DNA of 64,000 bases from Aestuariivirga litoralis (GCF_015714715.1 NZ_WAHS01000001.1:2119001-2183000), one strand, 5' to 3'. Positions 1 to 9,490 are shown, numbered from the stretch's first letter. Numbers and translations: made by a program. Notes: generated by a model from the letters alone, not told the origin.

Positions 1-135
1 CGTCGGGGCGAGCCGGTCAATCTCCGGATCGCCCACATCGCCACGCTGGATGACTTGCGCCAGCGCATGGCGGATCAATTCGCCGGCGCGAAGCATTCTT
101 TGGGATGGTGCGGAACCTGCCATAGATTGTGACAT
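1..135 (-). CDS. rbfA: Ribosome-binding factor A, N-terminal part (gene runs off the left edge)
   Basis: Reading leftward from an ATG at 135 (a second in-frame ATG is at 123), the first ~45 residues contain RMLRAGELIRHALAQVIQRG followed by a D-P-E pair. This is the characteristic first helix of RbfA, the KH-fold factor that helps mature the 16S rRNA 5' end in the 30S subunit. The rest of the gene lies outside the window. In relatives rbfA directly follows infB in one operon. Here infB ends at 3523 and four other genes plus a terminator lie between, so rbfA must have its own promoter in 136-227, the divergent gap shared with the Rieske gene. There is no strong Shine-Dalgarno sequence before either ATG. 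Confidence 0.8.
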   Translation of the reverse strand, partial: MSQSMAGSAPSQRMLRAGELIRHALAQVIQRGDVGDPEIDRLAPT

Positions 136-227
136 AGTGAAAATGGAGCCGCACTTCAACCCGGCGTCGATTGACAGGTTTAACGATTGAACTAGCGTGG
201 GCGCCCAGCCTTTGCCAGGAAGCCAAC

Positions 228-1232
228 ATGCTCAATCTTGATGCCCGCTATTATGTTTCACCGGACACGTTGTTGAAGGAGCGCAGCTCGATCTTTGCGC
301 GCAGCTGGCAGCATCTGGGGGCGGCCTCGCAAGTGGCTGAGCCCAATGCCTATCTGGCAGCGGATATTGCGGGCTACAAGATTTTCGTTTTGCGCGGCAA
401 GGATGGCGTGTTGCGCGCCTTCAAGAATATGTGCCGGCATCGCGGCGCGCAGCTGCTGGAAGATGGCAATGGCAAATGCAACGGGGTGCGCTGCCCCTAT
501 CACCAGTGGCTTTACAACGACAAGGGCGACTTGTTGAGCGCACCTTGGTTTGGCGACAAGCCGCCCATCGTGCTGGAAGACTGGCCGCTGGAGGCCATCC
601 ATGTGGATGTATGGCGCGGGCTGCTGTTTGCGGCGCTTGATCCGGAGATGAGCCTGATCGAACAGCTGGGTGCGCTGCCGGAAGAATTGGCTGATGAGCC
701 GATCGAGACCTACATGCTCGACAGGCAGGACAAGGTGGAGTTTGACGCCAATTGGAAAGTCTATACCGACAATTTCGTTGAGGGCTATCACATCCCCGGT
801 ATTCACCCGGGCTTCTTTGCGGCGATTGATTTCAAGCAGTTTGCAACGACGGCGCATAAAGGCTTTGTGCGGATGACCTGCCCGCCGCGCGAGGACTTGT
901 TTTATCGCGGCAAGTGGCTGTGGATGTGGCCGAACTGGACGCTGAGCCTGTTTGAAGGCGGGATGAATACATCGCGCATCAATCCGCTGTCAGTGGGGCG
1001 CACCGAGCAGCTCTACAATTTCTATTTCGATGATCTGACACCCGCCACCAAGGCGGCGCGCGACAAGACGATCGCCGGGAACCTGGCGGTGGTGCAGGAA
1101 GATTGCGATGTGTGCGCCGGCACCCACAAGAACTACGAGACGGGGATGTTCACCACCGGGCCGCTCTCGTCACGGCATGAAGAGGGCGTGCATTATTTCC
1201 AGCAAAGGGTGGCCGGGGCGCTGGGGATCTGA
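228..1232 (+). CDS. Rieske-type aromatic ring-hydroxylating oxygenase, alpha subunit
   Basis: This 334-residue protein has a Rieske [2Fe-2S] site near residues 68-92 (C-R-H-R-G, then C-P-Y-H). A mononuclear iron site follows around residues 185-200, in N-W-K-V-Y-T-D-N-F-V-E-G-Y-H-I-P-G-I-H. The layout is that of the small SRPBCC-fold terminal oxygenases related to CntA and GbcA, which hydroxylate or demethylate quaternary amines, and to ring-hydroxylating dioxygenases. The C-terminal Q-E-D-C-D-V-C and G-P-L-S-S-R-H-E-E-G-V-H segments also fit. The ATG at 228 is preferred because AGGA lies just upstream; an in-frame start at 171 would add 19 unlikely residues. No reductase or ferredoxin gene is nearby, so its electron donor must be encoded elsewhere. 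The substrate cannot be told from sequence. It lies in the infB/rbfA gap on the opposite strand from the surrounding operon. Confidence 0.85.
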   Translation: MLNLDARYYVSPDTLLKERSSIFARSWQHLGAASQVAEPNAYLAADIAGYKIFVLRGKDGVLRAFKNMCRHRGAQLLEDGNGKCNGVRCPYHQWLYNDKGDLLSAPWFGDKPPIVLEDWPLEAIHVDVWRGLLFAALDPEMSLIEQLGALPEELADEPIETYMLDRQDKVEFDANWKVYTDNFVEGYHIPGIHPGFFAAIDFKQFATTAHKGFVRMTCPPREDLFYRGKWLWMWPNWTLSLFEGGMNTSRINPLSVGRTEQLYNFYFDDLTPATKAARDKTIAGNLAVVQEDCDVCAGTHKNYETGMFTTGPLSSRHEEGVHYFQQRVAGALGI

Positions 1233-1332
1233 AACCCGAGATTGCTGAGAAAATTCCACCTTTCTTCACCATTTCCCACCACGGATTCTTAAACAGGGTC
1301 GGTTACGCCTTGTGGTTTATAGTGGGAACCCG

Positions 1333-2706
1333 ATGACCAAGGTTACGAATGAACAACAGTTGCCCGCCGGCGTGGGCCTGTCGGAAATGGTCAGTGCGCT
1401 CAGCTATGCGCTGGACATCAGCGAAGGCCATGCCACCGGGCATTGTGTGCGCGCCTGCTGGATTGGCTTTCACATTGGCCGTGAAATCGGCATGCGGCCG
1501 AAGGATTTGACCAATCTCTATTATACGCTGCTTTTGAAAGATGTGGGCTGCAGCAGCAATGCGGCCCGCATTTGCAATCTGTATCTCGCTGACGACATCG
1601 CGCTGAAACATGATTTTCAAAAGGTGAATGACAGCCTGCCGCAGATCCTGCGCTTCGTGCTGTCGCGCACCGGCGTGCAGGCCAAGCTGGCCGAGCGTTT
1701 CCGCGCACTGGTCAATATCGCGATGAATGGCGGCACCATTGCCAAGGAGCTGTTCCACACACGCTGCCAGGCGGGCGCAGACATTGTGCGCCAGATGCGC
1801 TTCCCCGAAGCGGTGGCCAAGGGTGTGATGGATCTCGACGAGCACTGGAACGGGGAAGGCCAGCCCGCCAAACTTGAACGCGAAGAGATTTCTCCGCTGG
1901 CGCGCATCGCCCTCGTGGCGCAAATCTGCGATGTGTTTTACACCAGTGGCGGCACGGCAAGTGCGATGGCCGAGTTGCGTGCGCGTTCCGGCACATGGTT
2001 TGAACCGCGCCTTGTCGAAGCGTGCGAACGCGCGGCGAAAATCCCTTACTTCTGGTCCATTCTTGACTCGGCGGATTTGAACCGCGAGGTGGTGAACCTG
2101 TTGCCGCCAGAAGAGCGCATGGCCGTCGATGATGATTATCTTGACGACATTGCCGCGGCTTTCGCCAAGGTGATCGACGCCAAGTCTCCCTATACCAATG
2201 GCCACAGCGAACGCGTAGCCCTGTTCACCGACATGATCGCGGAAAAGTTGAAGCTTGATGATGCGCACCGGCGCCGCTTGAAGCGCGCGGCCTTGCTGCA
2301 TGATATTGGCAAGCTTGGTGTGTCCAACCAGGTGCTCGACAAGGCTGGGCAGCTGGACGAGGCTGAATGGGCTTCGGTGAAGAACCATCCAACACTGGGA
2401 GAAACCATTCTCTCACGCTTGAGCGTGTTCCAGGAACTGGCCCGGATCGCTGGTTCGCACCATGAAAGGCTTGATGGCACGGGTTATCCGCGCGGATTGA
2501 AGGGCGATGAGATCGATCTGGACACGCGCATTGTCACCACTGCCGATATTTTCGACGCATTGACCGCAGAACGGCCTTACCGCGCTGCGCTGCCGCTGGA
2601 GACGGCCTTCGACATCATGGAAAAAGATGTGGGAACGGCGGTCGATCCTACGTGTTTTGCTGTGCTGAGATCAGCCTTCCAGCAATTGGGCAAAATTGCA
2701 GCCTGA
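1333..2706 (+). CDS. HD-GYP domain protein (probable cyclic-di-GMP phosphodiesterase) with degenerate N-terminal HD region
   Basis: A 457-residue cytosolic protein. The C-terminal half is a complete HD-GYP domain: HSERVALF, then LLHDIGKLGV (the HD pair), then KNHP and HHERLDGTGYPRGLKG, followed by DIFDALTAERPYR. All metal ligands expected for c-di-GMP hydrolysis appear to be present. The N-terminal half (about residues 15-110) looks like a second, decayed HD fold, with H-A-T-G-H and L-L-K-D-V-G-C where an active copy would have HD. It probably serves a sensory or dimerisation role. There is no receiver domain or membrane segment. The ATG at 1333 is chosen over an in-frame GTG at 1312. The gene follows the Rieske gene on the same strand after 100 bp, so co-transcription is possible but not shown. 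Confidence 0.88.
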   Translation: MTKVTNEQQLPAGVGLSEMVSALSYALDISEGHATGHCVRACWIGFHIGREIGMRPKDLTNLYYTLLLKDVGCSSNAARICNLYLADDIALKHDFQKVNDSLPQILRFVLSRTGVQAKLAERFRALVNIAMNGGTIAKELFHTRCQAGADIVRQMRFPEAVAKGVMDLDEHWNGEGQPAKLEREEISPLARIALVAQICDVFYTSGGTASAMAELRARSGTWFEPRLVEACERAAKIPYFWSILDSADLNREVVNLLPPEERMAVDDDYLDDIAAAFAKVIDAKSPYTNGHSERVALFTDMIAEKLKLDDAHRRRLKRAALLHDIGKLGVSNQVLDKAGQLDEAEWASVKNHPTLGETILSRLSVFQELARIAGSHHERLDGTGYPRGLKGDEIDLDTRIVTTADIFDALTAERPYRAALPLETAFDIMEKDVGTAVDPTCFAVLRSAFQQLGKIAA

Positions 2707-2803
2707 GGCGGGATATCATATATATCTCATTGTTTTATAAGTATTTTTTAAAATTTTTATTACTGTCTTTGTTTCGGCACAGAAATGCTGCTACATTCAC
2801 GGT

Positions 2804-3097
2804 ATGTTCTTCGTTGATTTGCGTAAAATGCCAAGAGTAACTTTCCGTAAGTTGGGGCGTCACCAAGCCACTGGCATGGCGCATATTCCCATGGATCGCC
2901 GGCTGGACAGCCACATCGAAATCGACAGCCGGCTGAAAGGCCGCGAAAAATTTGAAACCATTTTGCATGAAGCGCTGCATCTGGCGCTTCCGCATCTGTC
3001 AGAAGAAGACGTTTTGAAAGCCGCACGGTTTCAAGCGCTGGTGACCTGGTCTGAAGGCTACCGGCACCGCAACAAGCCGAATTCTTCGTCGCAGTAA
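2804..3097 (+). CDS. Small HExxH-motif protein, putative zinc metallopeptidase-like
   Basis: A 97-residue protein containing ILHEALHLALPHLSEE, an HExxH motif typical of a zincin metal site, about 50 residues in. Small stand-alone proteins with this HEALH arrangement occur in bacteria and phages; their function is generally unknown and I do not assign one. The preceding 97 bp are unusually AT-rich for this window (runs of T and A around 2740-2765), which could hold a promoter or mark foreign DNA. The start is uncertain: the ATG at 2804 has no clear Shine-Dalgarno, and an internal ATG at 2828 is possible. The gene ends 21 bp before the convergent NTF2-like gene. Confidence 0.6.
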   Translation: MFFVDLRKMPRVTFRKLGRHQATGMAHIPMDRRLDSHIEIDSRLKGREKFETILHEALHLALPHLSEEDVLKAARFQALVTWSEGYRHRNKPNSSSQ

Positions 3098-3118
3098 GCT
3101 TGCGCTTCGGCTTTTAAT

Positions 3119-3445
3119 TTACAGCAGGTCTGCCTCAACGCCTGTGATCAGGCCATCTTTGTTGAAGGCGAAATTCAGCATTCCCTTTTCGTGGCCGAAA
3201 TCTCCGGTGAAATCCACATGAGCGTTGGCGTGGGTCGTGTCGATGATCTCGATTGCGTCCAGTTGGGTGACGGTGTGGTAGCCGACGAAATATTCTTCGA
3301 AATATTCGCGGAGGCCGGACTTGCCCTTGAACTTTTTACCCACTGACCTCTCGTCGATCACAGCCTTGGCGGAGAAGAGTGTGAGCGCCACCTCAACGTC
3401 GAAAGCATTCATGGACGTGATGAATTTGGTGATGGTGGTTTCCAT
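3119..3445 (-). CDS. NTF2-like / SnoaL-like protein
   Basis: A 108-residue protein with the usual cone-shaped NTF2-like pattern: an N-terminal helix (T-K-F-I-T-S-M-N-A-F-D), a second helical segment (G-K-S-G-L-R-E-Y-F-E-E-Y-F) and C-terminal strands ending in G-L-I-T-G-V-E. SnoaL-like members range from enzymes to ligand-binding proteins, so no specific role is claimed. The ATG at 3445 has a good GGAG eight bases upstream. It lies downstream of infB on the same strand but behind a strong terminator (3474-3498), so it is probably transcribed separately. Confidence 0.7.
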   Translation of the reverse strand: METTITKFITSMNAFDVEVALTLFSAKAVIDERSVGKKFKGKSGLREYFEEYFVGYHTVTQLDAIEIIDTTHANAHVDFTGDFGHEKGMLNFAFNKDGLITGVEADLL

Positions 3446-3473
3446 GGTGGACTCCGGGATGCGGTGAAGAGAC

Positions 3474-3498
3474 AAAAAAGGCAGCCGCTGGGGCTGCC
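3474..3498 (-). terminator. Rho-independent terminator after infB
   Basis: On the minus strand GGCAGCC-(5 nt)-GGCTGCC forms a perfect 7-bp stem and is followed directly by six T residues. It sits 25 bp past the infB stop codon. It marks the end of the rimP-nusA-ylxR-infB transcript and shows that rbfA is no longer the next gene of that operon. Confidence 0.9.
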
Positions 3499-3522
3499 CT
3501 TTGAATTTGACGAGTTGCTGAA

Positions 3523-6108
3523 TTACGCCAGCGTTCTCGCAACCTTCTCGACGCGGAAGCATTCGATGACGTCGCCGGCGCGCATGTCTTCGTATTTCTC
3601 GAAAGCCATGCCGCATTCCTGGCCTGACGGCACTTCGCGGACTTCGTCCTTGAAGCGCTTGAGCGTGGACAGCGTGCCTTCGTGGATGACCACGTTGTCG
3701 CGGATCAAACGCACCTTGTTGCCACGCTGCACCGAGCCTTCGGTGACCATGCAACCTGCCACCTTGCCGACCTTGGTGATGTTGAACACTTCCAGGATCT
3801 TGGCGTTGCCGATGAAGGTTTCGCGCAGTTCCGGCGCCAATTTGCCGGCCATTGCTGCCTTGATGTCGTCCACCAGGTCATAGATGATGTTGTAGTAACG
3901 CACTTCGATGCCCTGCTGCTGGGCGGCATCACGCGCCTGCGCATTGGCGCGGACGTTGAAGCCGAGCACAACAGCACCCGAGGCTGCGGCGAGCGAGATA
4001 TCGCTTTCGGCGATACCACCCACGGCATAATGCACCACGCGGGCCTTGATCTCTTCGTTGCCGATCTTTTCCAGCGCCTGGACGATGGCTTCGGCAGAAC
4101 CCTGCACGTCGGCCTTGACCAGGATCGGGAATTCCTTGCGGCCCGATGCGCTGATCTGCGTCATCATCTGCTCGAGCGACGAGCGCACGGAAGACGAGCC
4201 GCGCTTTTCGCGCTTCTGGCGTTCGCGGAAATCAGTGATCTCGCGGGCACGGGCTTCATTCGGCACCACGTCAAAACGGTCACCCGCTTCTGGTGCGGAG
4301 TTGAGACCCAACACTTCCACCGGGAATGACGGCGGAGCGTCCTTGACCATCTGGCCCTTGTCGTCTTGAAGCGCGCGTACGCGACCCCAGGCGCCACCGG
4401 CCACGAAAATGTCACCCAGCTTCAGCGTTCCGCGTTGCACGAGCACAGTCGCCACAGGGCCACGGCCCTTGTCGAGCTGGGCTTCCACCACGAGGCCTGA
4501 GGCTTCGCGGTTCGGATTGGCGCGCAGGTTGAGAACTTCGGCTTGCAGCAGGATGGTTTCGAGCAGCTTGTCGAGATTGGTGCCCTTCAAAGCGGAGACT
4601 TCCACATCAAGCGTGTCACCGCCCATGCTTTCCACCACAATGTCATGCTGCAGCAAATCGGTGCGCACGCGCGTCGGGTTGCCGCCCGGCTTGTCGATCT
4701 TGTTGATGGCGACGATGATCGGAACACCAGCCGCTTTCGCGTGATTGATCGATTCTACCGTCTGCGGCATCACGCCGTCATCGGCAGCGACGACCAGAAT
4801 GGCAATGTCAGTGGCTTTGGCGCCGCGGGCACGCATCGAGGTGAAGGCTTCATGGCCCGGCGTGTCGATGAAGGTGACAAGACCGCTGGTGGTTTTGACC
4901 TGATAGGCACCGATATGCTGGGTGATGCCGCCGGCCTCACCGGAAACAACATTGGTCTTGCGGATGGCGTCGAGCAGCGAGGTCTTGCCGTGGTCAACGT
5001 GGCCCATGATGGTGACGACGGGCGGACGCGACACGAGTGTGTCTTCGGCATCCTCACTACCATCGAGGCTGTCCACGACGTCTGTTTCGGAGACGCGCTT
5101 GACCTTGTGACCCATTTCTTCGGCGATGATCTGGGCGGTATCGGCATCGATCACGTCATTGATCTGATGCATCTGGCCCTGCTTCATCAGCAGCTTGATG
5201 ATGTCCACGGCGCGTTCGGCCATGCGGTTCGACAGTTCCTGAATGGTGATGGTTTCAGGAATGATGATTTCGCGCGACGATTTTTCCGTCGGCATCTGGA
5301 AGCCCTGGGCCTGCTTCTTCAAACGTTCGGTACGGCGGCGGAAGGCGGCGACCGAATGGCCACGTGCATTCTCGTCCTCGTTCAAAGCATTCTCAACCGT
5401 CAGGCGGCCACGGCGCTTGTCAGCGTCAGCCTTGGTACGGGTGGGTGCGGGAGCCGGGATGACGCGCTTGACGGTGGAGAAACCACCGGGGCGCACGCTG
5501 GTCTTGGCACGTGGCTTGGATTCATCTTCGTCCTGCTGGTCACGCGCCGAGGGTGCCGACTTTGGTGCAAGGCGCTTGGCAGCTTCATCGGCCTTCTTGC
5601 GGCCCTCTTCTTCGACACGGTGACGGTCATCGTCTTCGGCCTTGCGCTTGGCAGCGGCGTCACGTTCAACCTTGTCATGCTCGTCCTGGATCTTGCGACG
5701 AACGGCTTCTTCTTCCTGGCGCTTGCGGTCTTCAGCTTCGCGCACGCGCGAACCGGCAAGCGCGCGTTCACGCGCTTCACGTTCTTCAGGGCTCAGGGTG
5801 CGCAGCACCACGCCGGGGCGCGGCGGCGTGGGCCGTGACTCTGGCGGACGCGAGCCCGGCGTCTGTTCGACCACGCGGGGCGAGGGTGTCAATTTCGGTT
5901 TTTCTTCAGCCACCGGGTTGGTGGTGGTCGCAGCGGGGCGGTCATCACCGAAGCGCTTGCGCTTGGTTTCAACAACAACGGTCTTCGTGCGGCCGTGGGC
6001 AAAATTCTGCTTCACCCGCGATTGATCGACCGCAGGGCGCTTCAAGCTCAGGGTATGGCCACCGGGGCGGGCACCTGAGGTATCATTCGGGTTATTCGTG
6101 TCGCTCAT
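3523..6108 (-). CDS. infB: Translation initiation factor IF-2
   Basis: An 861-residue GTPase that places initiator fMet-tRNA on the 30S subunit. The first ~280 residues are the lysine/arginine/glutamate-rich alphaproteobacterial N-terminal extension, including [17 protein letters not shown] and VVVETKRKR. The IF2_N domain ([15 protein letters not shown]) and the G domain follow, with GHVDHGKT (G1), DTPGHEAF (G3) and NKIDKPG (G4). The C-terminal C1/C2 region ends in [17 protein letters not shown]. Length and architecture are complete. It starts 6 bp after ylxR and is co-directional with nusA and rimP. The ATG at 6108 has only a distant purine stretch, consistent with coupling to ylxR. Confidence 0.98.
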   Translation of the reverse strand: MSDTNNPNDTSGARPGGHTLSLKRPAVDQSRVKQNFAHGRTKTVVVETKRKRFGDDRPAATTTNPVAEEKPKLTPSPRVVEQTPGSRPPESRPTPPRPGVVLRTLSPEEREARERALAGSRVREAEDRKRQEEEAVRRKIQDEHDKVERDAAAKRKAEDDDRHRVEEEGRKKADEAAKRLAPKSAPSARDQQDEDESKPRAKTSVRPGGFSTVKRVIPAPAPTRTKADADKRRGRLTVENALNEDENARGHSVAAFRRRTERLKKQAQGFQMPTEKSSREIIIPETITIQELSNRMAERAVDIIKLLMKQGQMHQINDVIDADTAQIIAEEMGHKVKRVSETDVVDSLDGSEDAEDTLVSRPPVVTIMGHVDHGKTSLLDAIRKTNVVSGEAGGITQHIGAYQVKTTSGLVTFIDTPGHEAFTSMRARGAKATDIAILVVAADDGVMPQTVESINHAKAAGVPIIVAINKIDKPGGNPTRVRTDLLQHDIVVESMGGDTLDVEVSALKGTNLDKLLETILLQAEVLNLRANPNREASGLVVEAQLDKGRGPVATVLVQRGTLKLGDIFVAGGAWGRVRALQDDKGQMVKDAPPSFPVEVLGLNSAPEAGDRFDVVPNEARAREITDFRERQKREKRGSSSVRSSLEQMMTQISASGRKEFPILVKADVQGSAEAIVQALEKIGNEEIKARVVHYAVGGIAESDISLAAASGAVVLGFNVRANAQARDAAQQQGIEVRYYNIIYDLVDDIKAAMAGKLAPELRETFIGNAKILEVFNITKVGKVAGCMVTEGSVQRGNKVRLIRDNVVIHEGTLSTLKRFKDEVREVPSGQECGMAFEKYEDMRAGDVIECFRVEKVARTLA

Positions 6109-6114
6109 GCGGTA

Positions 6115-6714
6115 TTAATTCAAACCTTTGATTTTCAAATTCTCGTACTGCGCCAGACCGCCCGCTAAATCCAGCAAATTCCGGGCCTGGCCGCCCTCAT
6201 TTACGGCGGCATGTACCACATTTTCGCGGCCAAATGCCAAGTCCAATTCCTGGGGGACGAAGAAATCCAATATAACACAGTCCGGGCCCGCATGGCGGTT
6301 CAGCTTTGCCGCACCGTCGGGGGAGGAACCTGCTACATGGATCAGAACCTTTACATGGCCCTTCCCCAGCGCATCTTCAACCTTGCTGTTACCGGACGTT
6401 GCCAGACCAGCTTTGCGGCAGAGTGACAGTGCCTGCACCACATCCTTACGGATCAGCACGCCTACCAGATCAGGCAGCCCCGGGTCGGCCTTGGCTTCCT
6501 TGTCCAGCGCGCGGGCGAAGGAATTGCGCTTGAGCGCCTCCCCCAACGTCTCACGGGATTTTGACACCCAGCAGCCACGGCCTGGCAATTTGCGTTTCAG
6601 ATCAGGCACCACCTGCCCCTCCGGAGAGAGGACAAAGCGGATCAGCTCGGTATCAGGCTTTTGAACGCGAGTGACGATGCAGGTCCGCTCTGGCAAGTTG
6701 GTGTCATCCTCCAA
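6115..6714 (-). CDS. ylxR: YlxR (DUF448) / L7Ae-like RNA-binding protein
   Basis: A 199-residue two-domain protein, the usual alphaproteobacterial form. The first ~85 residues are the YlxR fold (R-T-C-I-V-T-R, then R-F-V-L-S-P-E-G, then the signature LPGRGCWVS). Residues ~95-190 are an L7Ae/L30e-type domain ([15 protein letters not shown]). The gene sits between nusA and infB, as in most bacteria, and is thought to act in RNA metabolism. There is no ATG in frame at the 5' end. The longest reading starts with TTG at 6714, one base after the nusA stop. A second TTG at 6696 has GGAGG upstream and gives [10 protein letters not shown]. Either way a non-AUG start seems to be used. Confidence 0.9.
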   Translation of the reverse strand: MEDDTNLPERTCIVTRVQKPDTELIRFVLSPEGQVVPDLKRKLPGRGCWVSKSRETLGEALKRNSFARALDKEAKADPGLPDLVGVLIRKDVVQALSLCRKAGLATSGNSKVEDALGKGHVKVLIHVAGSSPDGAAKLNRHAGPDCVILDFFVPQELDLAFGRENVVHAAVNEGGQARNLLDLAGGLAQYENLKIKGLN

Positions 6715-6715
6715 A

Positions 6716-8311
6716 TCAGGGGTTTGCCTCTTCGACCGGTGCTTCTTCCGCGGCCGGAGCTTCGATCCAGCCCAAGGCCACGCGGGCCCGGAGGATCATG
6801 TCCTGCGCTTCCGACGAAGAAACCTCAAAGCCGGTCAAGGCACCCGGATGCTTGGTGGTTTCGCCGTTCTTGCGTTCGTTCCAGCCGATCAGTTCGTCGG
6901 TGGCGCAATCAGCGAAATCTTCCAGCGTCTTGACGCCTTTTTCGCCAAGGGCGACCAGCATGGCGGGGGTGAGGCCTTCAAACTGCGCCAGATCATCGGC
7001 AACGCCGAGGGCCTTGCGCTTGTCTTCCAGTTCGGTGGCTTCGCGCTGCAGGAATTCGCGGGCGCGGTTCTGCAGTTCTTCCGCCGTGGCTTCGTCCAGA
7101 CCTTCGATGGAGGAGATTTCGCGCGGGTCTACCAAAGCAATTTCCTCAACCTTGTCAAAGCCTTCTGATGCCAAGAGCTGGGCCAGCGTTTCGTCCACGT
7201 CGAGGGCCGCAACGAAGCGGTCGGTACGGGCGGCGAATTCCTTCTGGCGGCGTTCACTTTCCTCGGCCTCGGTCAGGATGTCGATATCCCAGCCGGTGAG
7301 CTGCGAGGCCAGGCGCACATTCTGGCCGCGACGGCCGATGGCGAGCGAGAGCTGCTCATCCGGCACCACGACTTCAATTCGCTCGGCTTCTTCATCGAGC
7401 ACGACCTTGGAGACTTCAGCCGGGGCCAAAGCGTTGACCACAAAGGTGGCCACATCCGGCGACCACTGGATGATGTCGATCTTTTCGCCCTGCAGCTCGT
7501 TCACCACGGCCTGCACGCGCGAACCGCGCATACCGACACATGCGCCCACGGGATCAATCGAGCCATCCTTGGAACGCACGGCGATCTTGGCGCGCGAAGA
7601 CGGATCGCGGGCAACAGACACAACATCCACCACGCCGTCATAGATTTCCGGCACTTCCTGGCCGAACAGCTTGGCCATGAATTGCGGATGAGTGCGGCTC
7701 AGGAAAATCTGGGGGCCGCGCTGTTCGCGGCGCACGTCATAGACATAGGCGCGGATACGGTCGCCCTGGCGCGGGGTTTCGCGCGGCAGGGTTTCGTCAC
7801 GGCGGATGATGCCTTCGCCACGGCCGAGATCGACGATGACATTGCCATATTCGACACGCTTGATGATGCCGGAGATAATGTCGCCGATGCGGTCCTTGAA
7901 TTCGGCATACATGCGCTCACGCTCGGCATCGCGCACTTTCTGCACGATGGTCTGCTTGGCGCTCTGGGCGGCGATGCGGCCAAATTCGATCGGCGGCAAA
8001 GCTTCGGCGATATAGTCGCCAACCTGGGCGGCCGGGTTCTTCTTCGAGGCTTCCACCAAAGTGATCTGCTTGGCGTCATCTTCCACCGCTTCGACCACCA
8101 GCAATAGGCGGTTCAGGCGGGTTTCACCGGTGCGCGCATCGATTTCGGCGCGGATTTCATTTTCCTGGCCATAGCGGGCCTTGGCGGCCTTGGTGATGGC
8201 CTCTTCCATCGCTTCCAGCACGATCGATTTGTCGATCGACTTTTCGCGGGCCACTGCATCTGCGATCTGCAGCAGTTCAAGACGGTTGGCGGAAACAGCT
8301 GTGTTGGCCAT
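6716..8311 (-). CDS. nusA: Transcription termination/antitermination factor NusA
   Basis: A 531-residue protein with the N-terminal RNA-polymerase-binding domain, an S1 domain (about residues 135-200), and two KH domains containing [25 protein letters not shown] and [21 protein letters not shown]. The C-terminal acidic helix-hairpin repeats (from about residue 365) include [16 protein letters not shown] and [23 protein letters not shown]. It binds the polymerase and nascent RNA, and controls pausing, termination and rRNA antitermination. AGAGGA lies about 8 bases before the ATG at 8311, overlapping the end of rimP. Its stop is one base from the YlxR start. Confidence 0.98.
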   Translation of the reverse strand: MANTAVSANRLELLQIADAVAREKSIDKSIVLEAMEEAITKAAKARYGQENEIRAEIDARTGETRLNRLLLVVEAVEDDAKQITLVEASKKNPAAQVGDYIAEALPPIEFGRIAAQSAKQTIVQKVRDAERERMYAEFKDRIGDIISGIIKRVEYGNVIVDLGRGEGIIRRDETLPRETPRQGDRIRAYVYDVRREQRGPQIFLSRTHPQFMAKLFGQEVPEIYDGVVDVVSVARDPSSRAKIAVRSKDGSIDPVGACVGMRGSRVQAVVNELQGEKIDIIQWSPDVATFVVNALAPAEVSKVVLDEEAERIEVVVPDEQLSLAIGRRGQNVRLASQLTGWDIDILTEAEESERRQKEFAARTDRFVAALDVDETLAQLLASEGFDKVEEIALVDPREISSIEGLDEATAEELQNRAREFLQREATELEDKRKALGVADDLAQFEGLTPAMLVALGEKGVKTLEDFADCATDELIGWNERKNGETTKHPGALTGFEVSSSEAQDMILRARVALGWIEAPAAEEAPVEEANP

Positions 8312-8313
8312 GA

Positions 8314-8904
8314 TTATTCCTCTTCAGAGCCTTCAGGATTGATTTGGTCTTCGTCGATTTCAGCGCCGTCGCCATAGGCTTTGGCAGGCAGGCGCGATTT
8401 GGCGTCTTCGATCAGATGATCGGTGAGAACGAGATTGGCTTCGGCAATATCAGCGAAGGGCACGCCGACCAGCAGCTTTTCGCCACCTTCCGGATTGTCG
8501 ATGAACAAGCGCACTTCGCCTTCGTGGTAGCCTTCAAGATCACCACGGAAGCGCTTGCGGCCAGCTTGGGCCACAGCCATTTCAATCTTTACCACATGGC
8601 CGGCCCAGCTTTCAAAATCAGACGGGCGCACCAGCGGGCGGTCAATGCCCGGCGATGAAATTTCGAGATGATATTTGGCCGAGATAATATCTGCGACGTC
8701 CAGCATCGGCGAGAAAGCGCGGCTGAAATTTTCGCAGTCATCAATGGTAAAAGTACCATCCGGGCGTTCCGCCATGATCTGCACGGTGGAGCCGAACGTC
8801 TTGATGCGCACCAGCCTGAAGCCCATGTCGGCCAGTACCGGTTCTGCCAAAGCGGCCACGCGCGCGGCGGGGCCTTGTTCTCGTGAAAGTCTCTGTTCTT
8901 CCAT
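8314..8904 (-). CDS. rimP: Ribosome maturation factor RimP
   Basis: A 196-residue protein for late 30S assembly. The N-terminal alpha/beta domain is clear ([14 protein letters not shown], then [12 protein letters not shown]), followed by [15 protein letters not shown], the RimP signature, then an SH3-like C-terminal domain and an acidic tail ending E-E-E. The start M-E-E-Q-R at 8904 fits homologues. There is no purine-rich Shine-Dalgarno; instead a terminator-like hairpin with seven U lies only 10 bases upstream. It is the first gene of rimP-nusA-ylxR-infB; in relatives trmB or metK lies just upstream, but here eight other genes intervene. Confidence 0.95.
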   Translation of the reverse strand: MEEQRLSREQGPAARVAALAEPVLADMGFRLVRIKTFGSTVQIMAERPDGTFTIDDCENFSRAFSPMLDVADIISAKYHLEISSPGIDRPLVRPSDFESWAGHVVKIEMAVAQAGRKRFRGDLEGYHEGEVRLFIDNPEGGEKLLVGVPFADIAEANLVLTDHLIEDAKSRLPAKAYGDGAEIDEDQINPEGSEEE

Positions 8905-8914
8905 TTTTACGTAC

Positions 8915-8943
8915 AAAAAAAGCGGGCCCCTCGCGGGACCCAC
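8915..8943 (-). promoter_or_regulatory. Terminator-like hairpin in the rimP leader (possible attenuator)
   Basis: On the minus strand GTGGGTCC-(6 nt)-GGGCCCGC pairs over 8 bp (two G-U) and is followed by seven T residues. The T run ends 10 bases before the rimP ATG. It could terminate the upstream DoxX-like gene, whose stop is ~70 bp away. However, no promoter fits between the hairpin and rimP, so transcripts of rimP must pass through it, as in an attenuator. Leader elements upstream of rimP have been proposed in other proteobacteria; whether this is the same element is an inference. Confidence 0.65.
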
Positions 8944-9014
8944 TCCATCATTTCTTCGATGTGAGTGAATTCTTGAGGCGCATATAGCGCCCCATTCACC
9001 AAAACACAAGGGGC

Positions 9015-9425
9015 TTAGGAAGCGGCTCCAAATCGGGTGCCGGCATAGGGCGATTGCGGCTTGCGCGCTGCATTCTGGGTGAAGAACGAAACCAGCAGCA
9101 GCACAAACATGATCACCGCCGGCTGCCAGCCGGGCTGGCCGGATGTGACGTGAGCGGAGAAGGCCAGCGGCAGATGAAAGAACATGCCGGCATAGGCCAG
9201 GTCACTCAGCGCCACTGAATAGCGCGAGAGGATGGCGACGGGGCCGAGCACCTTTACGATGGGCAGCAAATAAGTGAGGTAAACCGGATAGCCCAGTTTC
9301 GGGAACATGTCGGCCACCATGTCATGGGCGAATGTGTACATCACTGCGCCGGCCAGATAGCCGAGGCACAGCAGGCCGGTGGCGATCCAATAGATCCATT
9401 TTGTCTTGTTCATTGCGGGTTCCAT
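9015..9425 (-). CDS. DoxX-like small integral membrane protein
   Basis: A 136-residue protein with four hydrophobic segments (about residues 10-30, 45-65, 70-90 and 100-120) and the family's charged turn after the first helix ([17 protein letters not shown]). Members of the DoxX-like family sit in the inner membrane; their biochemical role is mostly unknown. The ATG at 9425 has no Shine-Dalgarno, and the ATG at 9413 (M-N-K-T-K-W) with GGAAC upstream is the better start biologically. A palindrome (9431-9449) just upstream suggests local repressor control. Confidence 0.7.
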   Translation of the reverse strand: MEPAMNKTKWIYWIATGLLCLGYLAGAVMYTFAHDMVADMFPKLGYPVYLTYLLPIVKVLGPVAILSRYSVALSDLAYAGMFFHLPLAFSAHVTSGQPGWQPAVIMFVLLLVSFFTQNAARKPQSPYAGTRFGAAS

Positions 9426-9430
9426 TTCTT

Positions 9431-9449
9431 TGTAACTTTATTTGTTACA
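9431..9449. promoter_or_regulatory. Inverted repeat TGTAAC-N7-GTTACA upstream of the DoxX-like gene
   Basis: A perfect 6-bp inverted repeat with a 7-bp AT-only spacer lies 6 bp before the longest DoxX-like reading frame. It has the size and position of a TetR- or MarR-type operator. No such regulator gene is adjacent, so the binding protein is unknown. Confidence 0.45.
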
Positions 9450-9490
9450 GATACCAGTATTTGTTGTTACCCTGCAAGTCCTTATTTCAG

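Noticed and set aside
136-3522. Genomic island or mobile element in the infB-rbfA break.
   Set aside because: No transposase, integrase, tRNA or flanking direct repeat is visible, and codon use of the Rieske and HD-GYP genes looks like the neighbours.
4543-5838. A 431-codon open frame opposite infB.
   Set aside because: It is antisense to a certain gene and has biased low-complexity composition; such frames are common opposite GC-rich genes.
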